DNA from: Gammaproteobacteria bacterium
Lineage (GTDB): Bacteria > Pseudomonadota > Gammaproteobacteria > Xanthomonadales > SZUA-36
Length of the DNA stretch: 64,000 nt
Assembly: GCA_030431095.1 (NCBI GenBank)
Contig: JAUIJU010000001.1
Span: 62,001 to 126,000, forward strand
Reading direction: 5' to 3'
Below are positions 1 through 8,095 of this stretch, in pieces. How positions within the stretch are numbered: position 1 is the stretch's first letter; every line of letters begins with the position of its first letter. The notes beneath the pieces were generated by a model. That model did not search any database. It was not told the DNA's origin and worked only from the letters and a program-made list of their open reading frames with translations. The position numbers and the translations under genes are program-made.

Positions 1-1902
1 CAGGCTTTCGAGGCTCGCCTGCCGGATCGTGGCCGGCGCACCCTGGTTTTCCGGAAAGAAAAACCCGAACTCGACGATCCGGCCGTACCAGTCCTCGGAA
101 GCGGCCAGGTCGAACACGCGGGCGCCGTCGAGGGTGATGCGGGAAACCTGTCGCGGCTGATTGGCTCGCCGCCAGAAAAACGCCGGCGCCTGGTCCAGGG
201 AAACGATTTCGTCATCGAATTCGAGGTCCAGCCGCAGCAGCCGCCACTGTGATGAATCCAGGTCCACGCGGCCGGAGGAAAGCAGGGCGATGCCATCCTG
301 GTACCGTTCGACCATCAGGGTGTCAGCCTCCAGCTGTCCGCCGCCGATCACGAAATCCAGGTGTTCCGCGTCCAGGGCCAGGCGCTGCAGTGTCTCGTCG
401 CCGTGCATCCGCCATTGCCAGGCCATCACCGACAATCCGACAACCAGGACGGCGCTGCCCAGCCCAAACACGACGGCGCGCCGAATGCCTGGCCGCGCAA
501 GGGGCGCCAAACCGGCCGGTAACGCCCGCGACAGCGTCACCGTGGCCAGGAACAGCACGGCCGGCAGCATTTGCAAGGGCATCCGGTTGATGGCGGTGTA
601 GTCCTGCGCCCAGGCGCCTTCGGTAGTGAACACGAAGATGACCACCTGCATCGTGATAAACACCGCGAAAAACGCTCCGCTCACCCGGGCCAGCCGTGGT
701 GCGTGGCGGGTCAGCAGCAGGCAGCCCGCGGCGAGCACGAAAGCCCACAGCAAGTGCCAGCTACCCAGCAGGAAGGCGTTGCGCAGGTAGGCCTCGCCCA
801 CGTCGTGAACCTGCAGCGTAATGACGCCCTTGAAGGGGATGAACAACAGGTCACGGCGCCAGCCCACCCGGCCCATGCCGGGAATGTCGATGACCGTCAT
901 GCCGGTCGCCCAGGCCAACACGGCCAAGGCCACGAGCGCACCGCCGATCATCAACAGGGTTCGGGAACGCAACAGGCTCAGCGCGACAACCAGGGCTCCG
1001 GCCAGGCACCAGGCCAGCCCTTCGACCTTGACGCCCACGCCCAGCAGCAGCAGCGCCGAGCCCAGGAGCACGATCCCGCGTCGTCGCTCCAGCAGGCCGA
1101 GGAGCAGGCCGGTCATGCCCAGTCCCGCGAATCCGGCCAGCCAGATGTCCGCGTACCCGCCCAGGGACATGTGGGCGCCGAAGATGGGCGTTGAAAACAG
1201 GAGATAGATCGCGGCGACCGCGCCGACCCGGCCCACCCCGGCACCGCGCAGGCACCCGGCAAGGCCCAGGGCGATGGCCACGGCGCATGCCAGGACCGGA
1301 ACGTTGACCAGTGTCTCGTGCCACTGGCCCAGGCCCAGCGCCGCCCACAACGGCATCAGCGAAGGCAGGTAGGGATAGCGCAACGCCGGCGTGGTGTAGA
1401 CCTCGGGGTCCGTGCTCAGAATCCAGCTGACGGGACTGACGATGGGCGCCAGGTGTCCGGCGTGAAACCAGGCCTTTGCCCGGTAGACCCAGACGGTCCA
1501 GCCGTCCCAGGGAAACACCGGCTGGGCCAGGATTTCCACCAGCGAGAAGCCGAAGTGAAAGCCAATGCCGCACAGCCCCGCCAATACGAGCCACCGTTCC
1601 GCCGGCGGCAACGAGGCGCCGCTGCGGACCTGCCCGCGTGATGATGCTCGCAGAAGCTGTAAACCGGCAACGGCCGCGACGCCGGCAAAAACGGCATTGA
1701 TGGCCCACCAGGAAAACGCGCCAAGCAGTGCGTCGCTGACGCGCAGGGCGACGGACAGGACGGCAACGCCAAGGAAAAAACCGAAGCCGAGGTGACGCAA
1801 AAGGCTGCCGGGACCTGGCGGGTCGCCAGCCGCCGCGCGCAAGGCGAGGGCGCCGGCGGCCCAGGGCAAGGCGATTCCAAGCAGCAGGTTCAGCAAGGCC
1901 AT
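1..1902 (-). CDS. Polytopic membrane protein, GT-C-like glycosyltransferase (3' end outside window)
   Basis: The gene runs off the left edge, leaving 634 codons visible and no stop. The frame opens with ATG at 1902, six codons after an in-frame TGA that is the stop of the upstream DUF2304 gene, so no earlier start is possible. About 500 residues are alternating hydrophobic segments; roughly the last 130 visible residues, from after a WQWRMHGDE stretch, look soluble. After about four hydrophobic segments there is a loop with PWDGWTVWVYRAKAW around residues 131-145. An Asp in an early periplasmic loop is a hallmark of GT-C enzymes that use polyprenyl-phosphate sugars. It lies last in a run with a DPM1-like GT2 and a DUF2304 protein, which fits transfer of a lipid-linked sugar in the periplasm. 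The membrane topology is seen; the catalytic role is inferred. An O-antigen polymerase-like protein is an alternative. Confidence 0.7.
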   Translation of the reverse strand, partial: MALLNLLLGIALPWAAGALALRAAAGDPPGPGSLLRHLGFGFFLGVAVLSVALRVSDALLGAFSWWAINAVFAGVAAVAGLQLLRASSRGQVRSGASLPPAERWLVLAGLCGIGFHFGFSLVEILAQPVFPWDGWTVWVYRAKAWFHAGHLAPIVSPVSWILSTDPEVYTTPALRYPYLPSLMPLWAALGLGQWHETLVNVPVLACAVAIALGLAGCLRGAGVGRVGAVAAIYLLFSTPIFGAHMSLGGYADIWLAGFAGLGMTGLLLGLLERRRGIVLLGSALLLLGVGVKVEGLAWCLAGALVVALSLLRSRTLLMIGGALVALAVLAWATGMTVIDIPGMGRVGWRRDLLFIPFKGVITLQVHDVGEAYLRNAFLLGSWHLLWAFVLAAGCLLLTRHAPRLARVSGAFFAVFITMQVVIFVFTTEGAWAQDYTAINRMPLQMLPAVLFLATVTLSRALPAGLAPLARPGIRRAVVFGLGSAVLVVGLSVMAWQWRMHGDETLQRLALDAEHLDFVIGGGQLEADTLMVERYQDGIALLSSGRVDLDSSQWRLLRLDLEFDDEIVSLDQAPAFFWRRANQPRQVSRITLDGARVFDLAASEDWYGRIVEFGFFFPENQGAPATIRQASLESL

Positions 1903-1920
1903 GCGCGTCGTTCGGCTTGC

Positions 1921-2331
1921 TCAGTTCCCGTCGGCATCACCGAATCGGGAAGCCTGGCCAGTGGGCGGCCCCGATGGTTCCCGACCCGCGTCGCGGTCCC
2001 TCAGCGCCTGCAGCTCGGCTTCGAGCATGGCCACGCGTTGCACCAGTCGAACGATGCGCGCCTCGTTGCGCGACCGCGCGATGTCACTGGTCAGCACCTT
2101 GATCACGAAAATGGTCAGGCCCAGGGTCAGCGCCAGCACGGGGCCATAGGACACGCCGAGTTTGGGCGCCAGCCAATCGATGGTTTGTGGAAAGAAACCC
2201 AGGACCACGAACGCGGCGGCGACCGCGATCCACCACAGTCCGTACCTGACGTGAAGGTGATCACGCCGGATCAGGACGATGATGGTCAGCGCTGCGACGA
2301 TCCCGATGATGCCGGAAACCAGTGAAAACAT
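1921..2331 (-). CDS. DUF2304 family small membrane protein
   Basis: 136 aa. Three hydrophobic segments are visible (about residues 3-21, 31-47 and 62-80), followed by an amphipathic, charged tail (RSRNEARIVRLVQRVAMLEAE) likely to form a short coiled coil. This layout and the downstream position next to a DPM1-like GT2 match the DUF2304 family, which is commonly found beside polyprenyl-phosphate glycosyltransferases. Its biochemical role is not established; a flippase or enzyme-partner role is inference from neighbourhood. ATG at 2331 is preceded by a GGGAGA ribosome-binding-like stretch. It starts 39 nt after the GT2 gene and ends 18 nt before the polytopic protein. Confidence 0.8.
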   Translation of the reverse strand: MFSLVSGIIGIVAALTIIVLIRRDHLHVRYGLWWIAVAAAFVVLGFFPQTIDWLAPKLGVSYGPVLALTLGLTIFVIKVLTSDIARSRNEARIVRLVQRVAMLEAELQALRDRDAGREPSGPPTGQASRFGDADGN

Positions 2332-2370
2332 GCCGTGCTGTCTCCCGTCGCGGTCGTCGAGGGCTGTGGG

Positions 2371-3072
2371 TCAGCGCCGGACCCTGCGCTTGCTGAAGCC
2401 CAGCAAGAGGGTGTGGGCCATGTAGTAGGCCACCACGAGCCAGGAGTGGTAAACCCGCGACGTCCCGCTTGTTCTTGGCAGCATTGTAACGTCTACATCG
2501 ACCAGGTGCAGACCGGCGTTGCGCAACAGCACCAGGACGCCCACGTCCTGGTATTCCAGCAGGGTCGCCTCGCGATTGGACAGCAATTCCATGGCCCGGC
2601 GGTTGTAGACGCGGAAGCCCGAGGTGATGTCTTCCATTTTCAGGCCGGAGGCGGCCTTGAGGAGAATCCAGGCCACCTTGCGCAGGCGGGAACCACGGCG
2701 CACGCAACAGCCAATGGAGACATCCGCCTCGCCCTTGATCACCGGTTCGAACAGGCGCTCGATCCAGGCCGCTTCGTGCTGGCCGTCGGCGTCCATGGTC
2801 AGGGCAAAACGGTATCCCCGCCGGCAAGCGTGCCGCAGGCCGGTCTGGATGGCGCCCCAGGCCCCGAGTTGTTGCGACAGGGGAATCACCTCCGCGCCCG
2901 CAGTCCTGGCCAGGCGAACCGTGTCATCGGTGCTGCAATCATCGACAACCAGTACCGGAAAACCACTGACGCGACGCACTTCGCGGACCACCGTGGCAAT
3001 GTCGCGCTGCTCGTTGAACGCGGGGATGACCACCACGCATCGCCGCGTCCGCCAGTCACGATCACGGCTCAC
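2371..3072 (-). CDS. GT2 glycosyltransferase, dolichyl/polyprenyl-phosphate sugar synthase-like
   Basis: 233 aa, GT-A fold. It opens with VVVIPAFNEQRDI, then VLVVDDCSTDDT and the nucleotide-sugar/metal motif MDADGQH around residues 93-99; the GFRVYNRRAM segment is also typical of DPM1-like enzymes. These enzymes transfer a sugar from a nucleotide donor to polyprenyl phosphate at the inner leaflet. There is no clear C-terminal pair of membrane helices, unlike GtrB. The start is GTG at 3072, overlapping the stop of the upstream GT4 gene as GTGA, so translation is probably coupled. The specific sugar cannot be told from sequence. Confidence 0.88.
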   Translation of the reverse strand: MSRDRDWRTRRCVVVIPAFNEQRDIATVVREVRRVSGFPVLVVDDCSTDDTVRLARTAGAEVIPLSQQLGAWGAIQTGLRHACRRGYRFALTMDADGQHEAAWIERLFEPVIKGEADVSIGCCVRRGSRLRKVAWILLKAASGLKMEDITSGFRVYNRRAMELLSNREATLLEYQDVGVLVLLRNAGLHLVDVDVTMLPRTSGTSRVYHSWLVVAYYMAHTLLLGFSKRRVRR

Positions 3073-4304
3073 GGGTCGGCCTCGTCGGAAGTGACCTGGT
3101 CATAGATTGCCATCAGCGCTTCCACCGAGGGGCCGATGGCGAACCGTGATTCGAAGCGTCGCCTGCCCGCCTCGCCCAGCTTACGCGCCAGCTCGGGTGC
3201 TTCGCGCAGGCGCGCCAGGGCTGCCGCCAGGGCCGGTACGTCGCGTGGCGGTGTCATCAGGCCGGTCACGCCGTCTTCCACCACCCAGCTCATCCCCGAC
3301 CCGTGCACCCGGGAAGAAACGGTCGGTTTGCCGAAAGCCATGGCCTCGAGCAATACGAGTCCGAATGCCTCGGTGCGTTCGATGGAAGGCAGGCACACGC
3401 AATCACAGGCCTCCAGGCGTGCCGCCAGGGCCGCGTCATCCAGGCCGCCGTGAAACCGCACGCGACCCGCCACGCCAAGACCCTGTGCGAGCTTCCACAG
3501 TTCTTTGCGCAGTGCGCCTTCACCGACGATATGCAGGTCCATGCCCGGCAACTCGGCCAGCGCCCGGACCAGGAAGCCGAACCCCTTGTAGTAGGTCAGC
3601 CGGCCGATGGCCAGCACCTGGAAACGCCGCGGTTTGTCGCCAGTCGCGAGGGGCGGGGCCGCCCGGTGCGCCAGTACGCGGTCGGCATCCAGGCCCAAGG
3701 GCACCACGTGACACTTCTGAGGGTGCGCCTGCAACGAATCGCTGGTCTCCAGGTAGGAGCGCGAGGTAGCCACGATGGCGTCGGCGCGCGCCAGCAGGCG
3801 CTCTTCCAGCGGCCGGTACATCCGGTACAGGGTACGCATTACTGGCCCCTGGTTTCCGGTCAGCACGTCGGAATGCCAGTGCAGCACCAGGGGTATCTTC
3901 CGTGCCTCCGGCAAGGTCAGGAGCCAGCAGGCCGACGGATTCGGCAGATGGGCGTGAATCACGTCAGGGGTGTCGTCGCGAAGCAGGCGGGCCAGCGCGC
4001 CGCGAAACCCGGGGCTGATCGGCGTGAAAAAGGCCTTGAACCAGGTTGCCGCCCGGACCACCGAGTACCGCCACCCTTCGCCGGCGCGCGTTTCGCGGTG
4101 GGTACGCAACCCGTGACGGTGGGCGTGGACCAGTGCCACGCACTCGTGACCACGCCGTGCCTGCGCCTGGAGCGCGTCCAGCAGATAGGTTTCCACGCCT
4201 CCCCGGAAGGGGGCGAAAAATTTTCCGATGTGGAGGACTTTCAAGAAACGGGTTCCGGCGCGCCAGGTGGGCGGCATTTTACCGGCCATGCCGGGGACTG
4301 TCAT
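3069..4304 (-). CDS. GT4 family glycosyltransferase
   Basis: Up to 411 aa. The N-terminal Rossmann part has LHIGKFFAPFRGGVETYL, the glycine-rich acceptor-side motif of GT4 enzymes. The C-terminal half has VLAIGRLTYYKGFGFLV and RTEAFGLVLLEAMAFGKP, the EX7E nucleotide-sugar-binding motif. A retaining, cytosolic mannosyl/glucosyl-type transfer to a growing glycan is expected. ATG at 4304 is given, but GT4 proteins usually begin at the KVLHIGKFF strand, so ATG at 4289 or 4277 or TTG at 4244 are also possible. It overlaps the next gene by 4 nt and follows another GT4 gene by 27 nt. Confidence 0.9.
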   Translation of the reverse strand: MTVPGMAGKMPPTWRAGTRFLKVLHIGKFFAPFRGGVETYLLDALQAQARRGHECVALVHAHRHGLRTHRETRAGEGWRYSVVRAATWFKAFFTPISPGFRGALARLLRDDTPDVIHAHLPNPSACWLLTLPEARKIPLVLHWHSDVLTGNQGPVMRTLYRMYRPLEERLLARADAIVATSRSYLETSDSLQAHPQKCHVVPLGLDADRVLAHRAAPPLATGDKPRRFQVLAIGRLTYYKGFGFLVRALAELPGMDLHIVGEGALRKELWKLAQGLGVAGRVRFHGGLDDAALAARLEACDCVCLPSIERTEAFGLVLLEAMAFGKPTVSSRVHGSGMSWVVEDGVTGLMTPPRDVPALAAALARLREAPELARKLGEAGRRRFESRFAIGPSVEALMAIYDQVTSDEADP

Positions 4305-4331
4305 GGCACACCGTTTTCGGATCCCGCCGGT

Positions 4332-5561
4332 TCAGGTTTCTTCCATGAAGCGGGCCAGGGCCTGGTCGAAGACCGCGGCATCGAATTCGCGAGCGCGGGC
4401 CTCGCAGGCGCCGCGCATGGCCCGGGCATTCCCGGCGTCCAGCGCCAGAACCGCCTCGCGAATGGCGGACGGGTCTTCCGCCGCGACGGGCGGCAGCAGG
4501 TGGCCGGTCAGCCCGGCCAACACGGTTTCACGCAGGCCGCCTTCGTCCACCCCGATCACCGGTTTGCCGGCCGCCATGGATTCCACCGGGGACAGGCCGA
4601 AATCTTCCTCGCGGGGCAGGTAGAGGGTGGCGATGCAGCGCCCGGTCAGTTCACGCAGGGCTTGCGGCGTGCACCAGCCCGTGAAAGTGATGTTGTCGTG
4701 ACCATGCGCCAGCCGACGCAGACGCGCTTCGCTACTGCCCCCCGAAGCCACCACCAGGCGGCGTGCTGGGAGGGTCATGAACGCGCGCACGATGCCCTCC
4801 ACCCGCTTGTAAGGCTCGAGTCGGGCGCTGGACAGGTAAAAGTCGTCCTGCCCGCCCCAGGTCCATTGAGCGGTGTCCACCGGTGGGTGAATGACCTGCA
4901 CGTCCTTCAACCCGAGGTGTCGTTCCAGGCGCGCGCGAACCGTGTGCGAATTGGCCGCAACCCGGTCCATCCGCTGCATGGCATCCGCGAAAGACCGGCG
5001 CACGCGTCGCGCCAGCCAGCGCAGGGCCGGGCGCTGCCAGGGCGCGGCACGGCGCAGGTACCACGCACCCAGGTCGTAGGCGAAACGGGGTGGCGTGTGG
5101 CAGTAATACAGGTTGCCCCCGGCCCGGTGGCGGACCGCCGCCGGTGCGTAGACGCCGCTGAACAGGACGCGGTCGAAGCCGGCCAGCACGTCGGCGTGCC
5201 GTTCGAAGGCGCGCAGCACCTTCAGGGCCTGCCAGCCGGGCCTGCGTGTCGGGGACGTCAGGGTGTGGACGCGGGCTGCGGACAGGTCTTCCGCGGTAAA
5301 CGCGTCGGGGTCCACGAAAGCGGTCACCAGCGACCAGTCCGGATGCTGCCGCAGCGCATGAAGGGTCACCTGCTCGGCACCGCCGGGGACCAGCAGAAAG
5401 TCATAGACCATCGCCACGTCGCCCGCGCCACGACCAGCCATCGCCGGGTTGGCGGCGATCGCGACACCTTGTGCGGCGCCTTGGCTCGAGTCGCTGTGCA
5501 TGCGGACGCCGGTCGCCTCCCGTACCCGGTTCGATGGACCGCATGATACCGGAACGGTCAT
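4332..5561 (-). CDS. GT4 family glycosyltransferase
   Basis: 409 aa from ATG at 5561, which has GGAG nine bases upstream; the open frame continues further 5' but would collide with the divergent exporter promoter. VYDFLLVPGGAEQ begins the GT4 core, then NLYYCHTPPRFAYD, LSSARLEPYKRVE and REEDFGLSPVESMAAGKPVIG (EX7E). The HTPPRFAYD segment is typical of WbaZ/RfbZ-like O-antigen mannosyltransferases. With this start the core is preceded by an unusual 50-residue polar tail; a downstream ATG at 5501 would shorten it. First gene of the minus-strand glycosyltransferase operon, diverging from wzm. Confidence 0.87.
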   Translation of the reverse strand: MTVPVSCGPSNRVREATGVRMHSDSSQGAAQGVAIAANPAMAGRGAGDVAMVYDFLLVPGGAEQVTLHALRQHPDWSLVTAFVDPDAFTAEDLSAARVHTLTSPTRRPGWQALKVLRAFERHADVLAGFDRVLFSGVYAPAAVRHRAGGNLYYCHTPPRFAYDLGAWYLRRAAPWQRPALRWLARRVRRSFADAMQRMDRVAANSHTVRARLERHLGLKDVQVIHPPVDTAQWTWGGQDDFYLSSARLEPYKRVEGIVRAFMTLPARRLVVASGGSSEARLRRLAHGHDNITFTGWCTPQALRELTGRCIATLYLPREEDFGLSPVESMAAGKPVIGVDEGGLRETVLAGLTGHLLPPVAAEDPSAIREAVLALDAGNARAMRGACEARAREFDAAVFDQALARFMEET

Positions 5562-5580
5562 GAGGAAAGTCTCCGCGAGG

Positions 5581-5609
5581 CTGAACTGTGGGCCGCAATG
5601 CAGGATAAT
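5581..5609 (+). promoter_or_regulatory. Candidate promoter of the wzm-wzt operon
   Basis: A GATAAT -10 box (5604-5609) and a weaker CTGAAC -35 box (5581-5586) are separated by 17 bases. It lies in the 145-bp region between the divergent GT4 and exporter genes and points towards wzm. Predicted by eye only. Confidence 0.4.
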
Positions 5610-5615
5610 GGCGTC

Positions 5616-5666
5616 GGGTCCGGGGCCCGCCACCCGGACCCGGCCACGGCGCCCCGTTGAACGGGG
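5616..5666 (+). promoter_or_regulatory. Structured 5' leader of wzm: two tandem GC hairpins
   Basis: A perfect 9-bp stem GGGTCCGGG/CCCGGACCC (5616-5624 with 5633-5641, 8-nt loop) is followed by a 6-bp stem CCCCGT/ACGGGG (5652-5657 with 5661-5666, 3-nt loop). No run of T follows, so neither is a classical terminator. They sit between the candidate promoter and the ribosome-binding site of wzm. Confidence 0.5.
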
Positions 5667-5706
5667 ACGAACCAGGACCCGGGAACAGGAACGAGGAGTC
5701 CCCATT

Positions 5707-6486
5707 TTGCTCGCCATCAATACTCGCCAGTTCTGGGCGGTGTTCTTCACCAAGCTGGTCTTCAACCTGCGCTCCGAAGTGTCGCGCACCTACCTGGGCT
5801 ATGTCTGGTGGCTGCTCGAGCCGGTGTTGTTCGTCACCGCGCTGTACATCGTGTTCGGGACGTTTTTGCGTACCCGAACCGAGGATTTCCTGGTGTTCCT
5901 GGTAATCGGCCAGGTGTCTTTCAGCTGGTTCAGTCGCAGCGTCAGCAATGCCTCACGCGCGATGCTGGGCAACAAGGGCCTCATGAACCAGGTGGCGATC
6001 CAGAAGCTGTTCTTCCCCTTGCTGGTGGTGTGCCAGGACCTGGTCAAGCAGGCCGTTGTGTTCGTCGCCATGCTCGGATTTTTGCTGTACATGGGCGTGG
6101 ACGCCGGTGCGGTCTGGTTGACCCTGCCATTGATCATGATGGTGCAGTTGCTGCTGATCCTGGCGGTCGGCTTCGTGTGCGCCGGCATCGTACCGCTGGT
6201 ACCGGACTTCCGTTTCCTGATCGGCACCATGCTGACCATCACGATGTGGGGCTCCGGCGTGTTCTACAGCTACGAGGACGTGCTGCTCGAACGGCACCAG
6301 AACCTGTTCCTGATGAACCCGATGGCCAACCTGATCAAGAACTACCGCCAGGTGCTGCTCGACGGCGTCCAACCGGACTGGAGCGCACTGGCGGTCATCG
6401 CCCTGATTTCGATCGGTGTGATCCTCGCCATGATGTGGGTGTTCCGCCGTCTCGATACCACGTTCGCGAGGTTGGCGTTGCAATGA
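5707..6486 (+). CDS. wzm: Polysaccharide ABC exporter permease (ABC-2 family, Wzm-like)
   Basis: 260 aa when started at TTG 5707, which has an ideal GAGGAG eight bases upstream (5693-5698); longer in-frame openings upstream cover the hairpin leader and are not protein-like. After an amphipathic start (NTRQFWAVFFTKLVFNLRSEVSRTYLGYVWWLLEP) there are six hydrophobic segments, the ABC-2 permease layout of Wzm/KpsM. It should pair with the ATPase encoded next, overlapping by 4 nt (ATGA), to move a lipid-linked polysaccharide across the inner membrane. Gene neighbours are glycosyltransferases and dTDP-sugar genes, in keeping with an O-antigen or capsule exporter. Confidence 0.9.
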   Translation: MLAINTRQFWAVFFTKLVFNLRSEVSRTYLGYVWWLLEPVLFVTALYIVFGTFLRTRTEDFLVFLVIGQVSFSWFSRSVSNASRAMLGNKGLMNQVAIQKLFFPLLVVCQDLVKQAVVFVAMLGFLLYMGVDAGAVWLTLPLIMMVQLLLILAVGFVCAGIVPLVPDFRFLIGTMLTITMWGSGVFYSYEDVLLERHQNLFLMNPMANLIKNYRQVLLDGVQPDWSALAVIALISIGVILAMMWVFRRLDTTFARLALQ

Positions 6487-7229
6487 TGCACCCCGACGGC
6501 AAGCTGCTGGAAATGCGGCACGTGGGCTTCACCTATTCCACCGGCATCGGCTTTTACGGCGGCAAGCGGGTCGAAGCGCTGCGCGATATCAGTTTTTGCG
6601 TTCGCGAGGGAGAGACCCTGGGGCTGATCGGGCGCAACGGTTGCGGCAAGTCGACGCTGTTGCGCGTGGCGACCGGCATTTTCCGTCCGGACCGTGGTGA
6701 ACTGATCCGCTACTGCGACCGCATCTCTTTGCTGGCGCTGAACGTGGGCTTCGATCCCAACCTGTCGGGCGCGGACAACCTGGTTATCTCCTGCATGTTT
6801 CTCGGTGCTTCGCGGCGCGAGGCGCTGGCGCTGCACGACGACATCGTGGCGTTCGCCGAGTTGGAGGACTACATCGACCAGCCACTGAAAACCTACTCCT
6901 CGGGCATGAAGGCGCGACTGGGGTTCTCCGTCGGGCTGAAAATGAATGCCGACCTGCTGCTGGTCGACGAGGTGCTGGGCGTGGGCGACGCATCGTTCAA
7001 GTCGAAGGCCCGGGAGGCCATGATGGAGCGCATGAACTCCGAGCAGGCGGTGATTTTCGTCTCCCACAGCCTGGGCAGCGTCGTGGACCTGTGCCAGCGG
7101 GTGATCTGGCTGGAGAACGGGGAAATACGGGAACAGGGCGAACCGGAACAGGTGGTCGAGGCGTACCTGGAGCACCTGGAATCGGTCAAGGGCGTCGGGC
7201 GTCCCCAGCAGCGCGAACGCACTGAATGA
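6483..7229 (+). CDS. wzt: Polysaccharide ABC exporter ATPase (short Wzt-like)
   Basis: 248 aa from ATG 6483; a second ATG follows at once at 6486. Walker A GRNGCGKST (50-58), signature YSSGMKARL and Walker B LLLVDEVLGVGD are intact, and the YSSGM-type signature is characteristic of the Wzt/KpsT/TagH group. The protein ends about 20 residues after the nucleotide-binding domain, so it lacks the C-terminal carbohydrate-binding domain that Wzt proteins of the terminal-cap type carry. Chain termination must then be sensed differently, as in KpsT- or Klebsiella O2a-type exporters. It overlaps wzm by 4 nt and the next GT2 gene by 4 nt. Confidence 0.92.
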   Translation: MMHPDGKLLEMRHVGFTYSTGIGFYGGKRVEALRDISFCVREGETLGLIGRNGCGKSTLLRVATGIFRPDRGELIRYCDRISLLALNVGFDPNLSGADNLVISCMFLGASRREALALHDDIVAFAELEDYIDQPLKTYSSGMKARLGFSVGLKMNADLLLVDEVLGVGDASFKSKAREAMMERMNSEQAVIFVSHSLGSVVDLCQRVIWLENGEIREQGEPEQVVEAYLEHLESVKGVGRPQQRERTE

Positions 7230-8071
7230 AACCGGCCGCGTCCCGCGACCCAATCCGCGGCCGCGTCACGGTCATACTCAGTACGCACAATCGCGCCGCA
7301 ACCCTGGGCCGTGCCATCACGTCGGTCCTGGACCAGCAACTTGACGGGCTGGAACTTGTGGTCATCGACGACGCGAGCACCGACGGCACGCCCTCGTTGC
7401 TCGCTGCCTGGCGTGACGACCCGCGGGTCCGGGTCCTGCGCAACGACACCAATCTCGGATTACCGGCCTCCTTGAACCGCGGTATCGGGGAGGCCAGCGG
7501 GGAGTGGCTTGCGCGCATCGACGACGATGATCACTGGACCGATCCCGCCAAGCTCGAGCGCCAGCTGGCCTGGGTGGAACGGCATACCGACGCGGTGCTG
7601 CTGGGTACTGCCTACGTCGACGAGTGGGGGCGGACCATCACCAATCCTACGGATGATGCGGGCATTCGAGACCAGATGCTGATGCGCTGCCCGTTTTGCC
7701 ATTCCAGCGTGCTGATGCACGCCGCCGCGGTCGCCGAGGTCGGCGCCTACGACGCCTCACTGCCCTACGCGGAGGATTGGGACCTCTGGTTGCGCCTCGG
7801 GCGTCGCGGTCGCATGGGCAATCTGGAAGACGTAACCCTGGTGAAAGCCCGCGGTGATGACACGCTGTCGGAGCGCTATTTCCATCGTCAGTTGTCGATG
7901 GCCGCGTGCTTCGCCAGGCGACACGCCGGTCACTATCCGCACGCGGTCCGCGCCCGTTTCATGCATGGCTTCAGTCGCGGCTTCTTCAGCCTCTTTCCCG
8001 TCGACGGACGCGTTCACCGTTGGCTCGGCAGGGTCTTTCGACGCACGTTTCGGCTGGAGCGGAGTGGCTGA
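7226..8071 (+). CDS. GT2 family glycosyltransferase
   Basis: 281 aa, GT-A fold. VTVILSTHNRAATLGRAITSVL, VVIDDASTDGT and the DXD-type LARIDDDDHW motif (about residues 93-102) are all present. CPFCHSSVLMHAAAVAEVGAYD and YAEDWDLWLRL form the typical acceptor-side ED motif. Cytosolic glycosyl transfer during assembly of the exported glycan is expected. ATG overlaps the wzt stop as ATGA, so it is the third gene of the exporter operon. It converges with the 1049-aa gene, ending 24 nt from that gene's stop, and no terminator hairpin is evident between them. Confidence 0.9.
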   Translation: MKPAASRDPIRGRVTVILSTHNRAATLGRAITSVLDQQLDGLELVVIDDASTDGTPSLLAAWRDDPRVRVLRNDTNLGLPASLNRGIGEASGEWLARIDDDDHWTDPAKLERQLAWVERHTDAVLLGTAYVDEWGRTITNPTDDAGIRDQMLMRCPFCHSSVLMHAAAVAEVGAYDASLPYAEDWDLWLRLGRRGRMGNLEDVTLVKARGDDTLSERYFHRQLSMAACFARRHAGHYPHAVRARFMHGFSRGFFSLFPVDGRVHRWLGRVFRRTFRLERSG

Positions 8072-8095
8072 GGCGATCGGGCGCCGCCCGGGGAT

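Noticed and set aside
3303-5546. 747-codon open frame on the plus strand
   Set aside because: It lies opposite two GT4 genes with clear motifs; its translation is Gln/His/Arg/Gly-rich and matches no fold. It is the usual antisense frame of high-GC genes.
5561-5706. JUMPstart/ops element before the exporter operon
   Set aside because: No GGCGGTAGCGTG-like sequence is present in the intergenic region.
8072-8095. Terminator between the convergent GT2 and fusion genes
   Set aside because: The 24-base gap has no stem followed by T residues on either strand.
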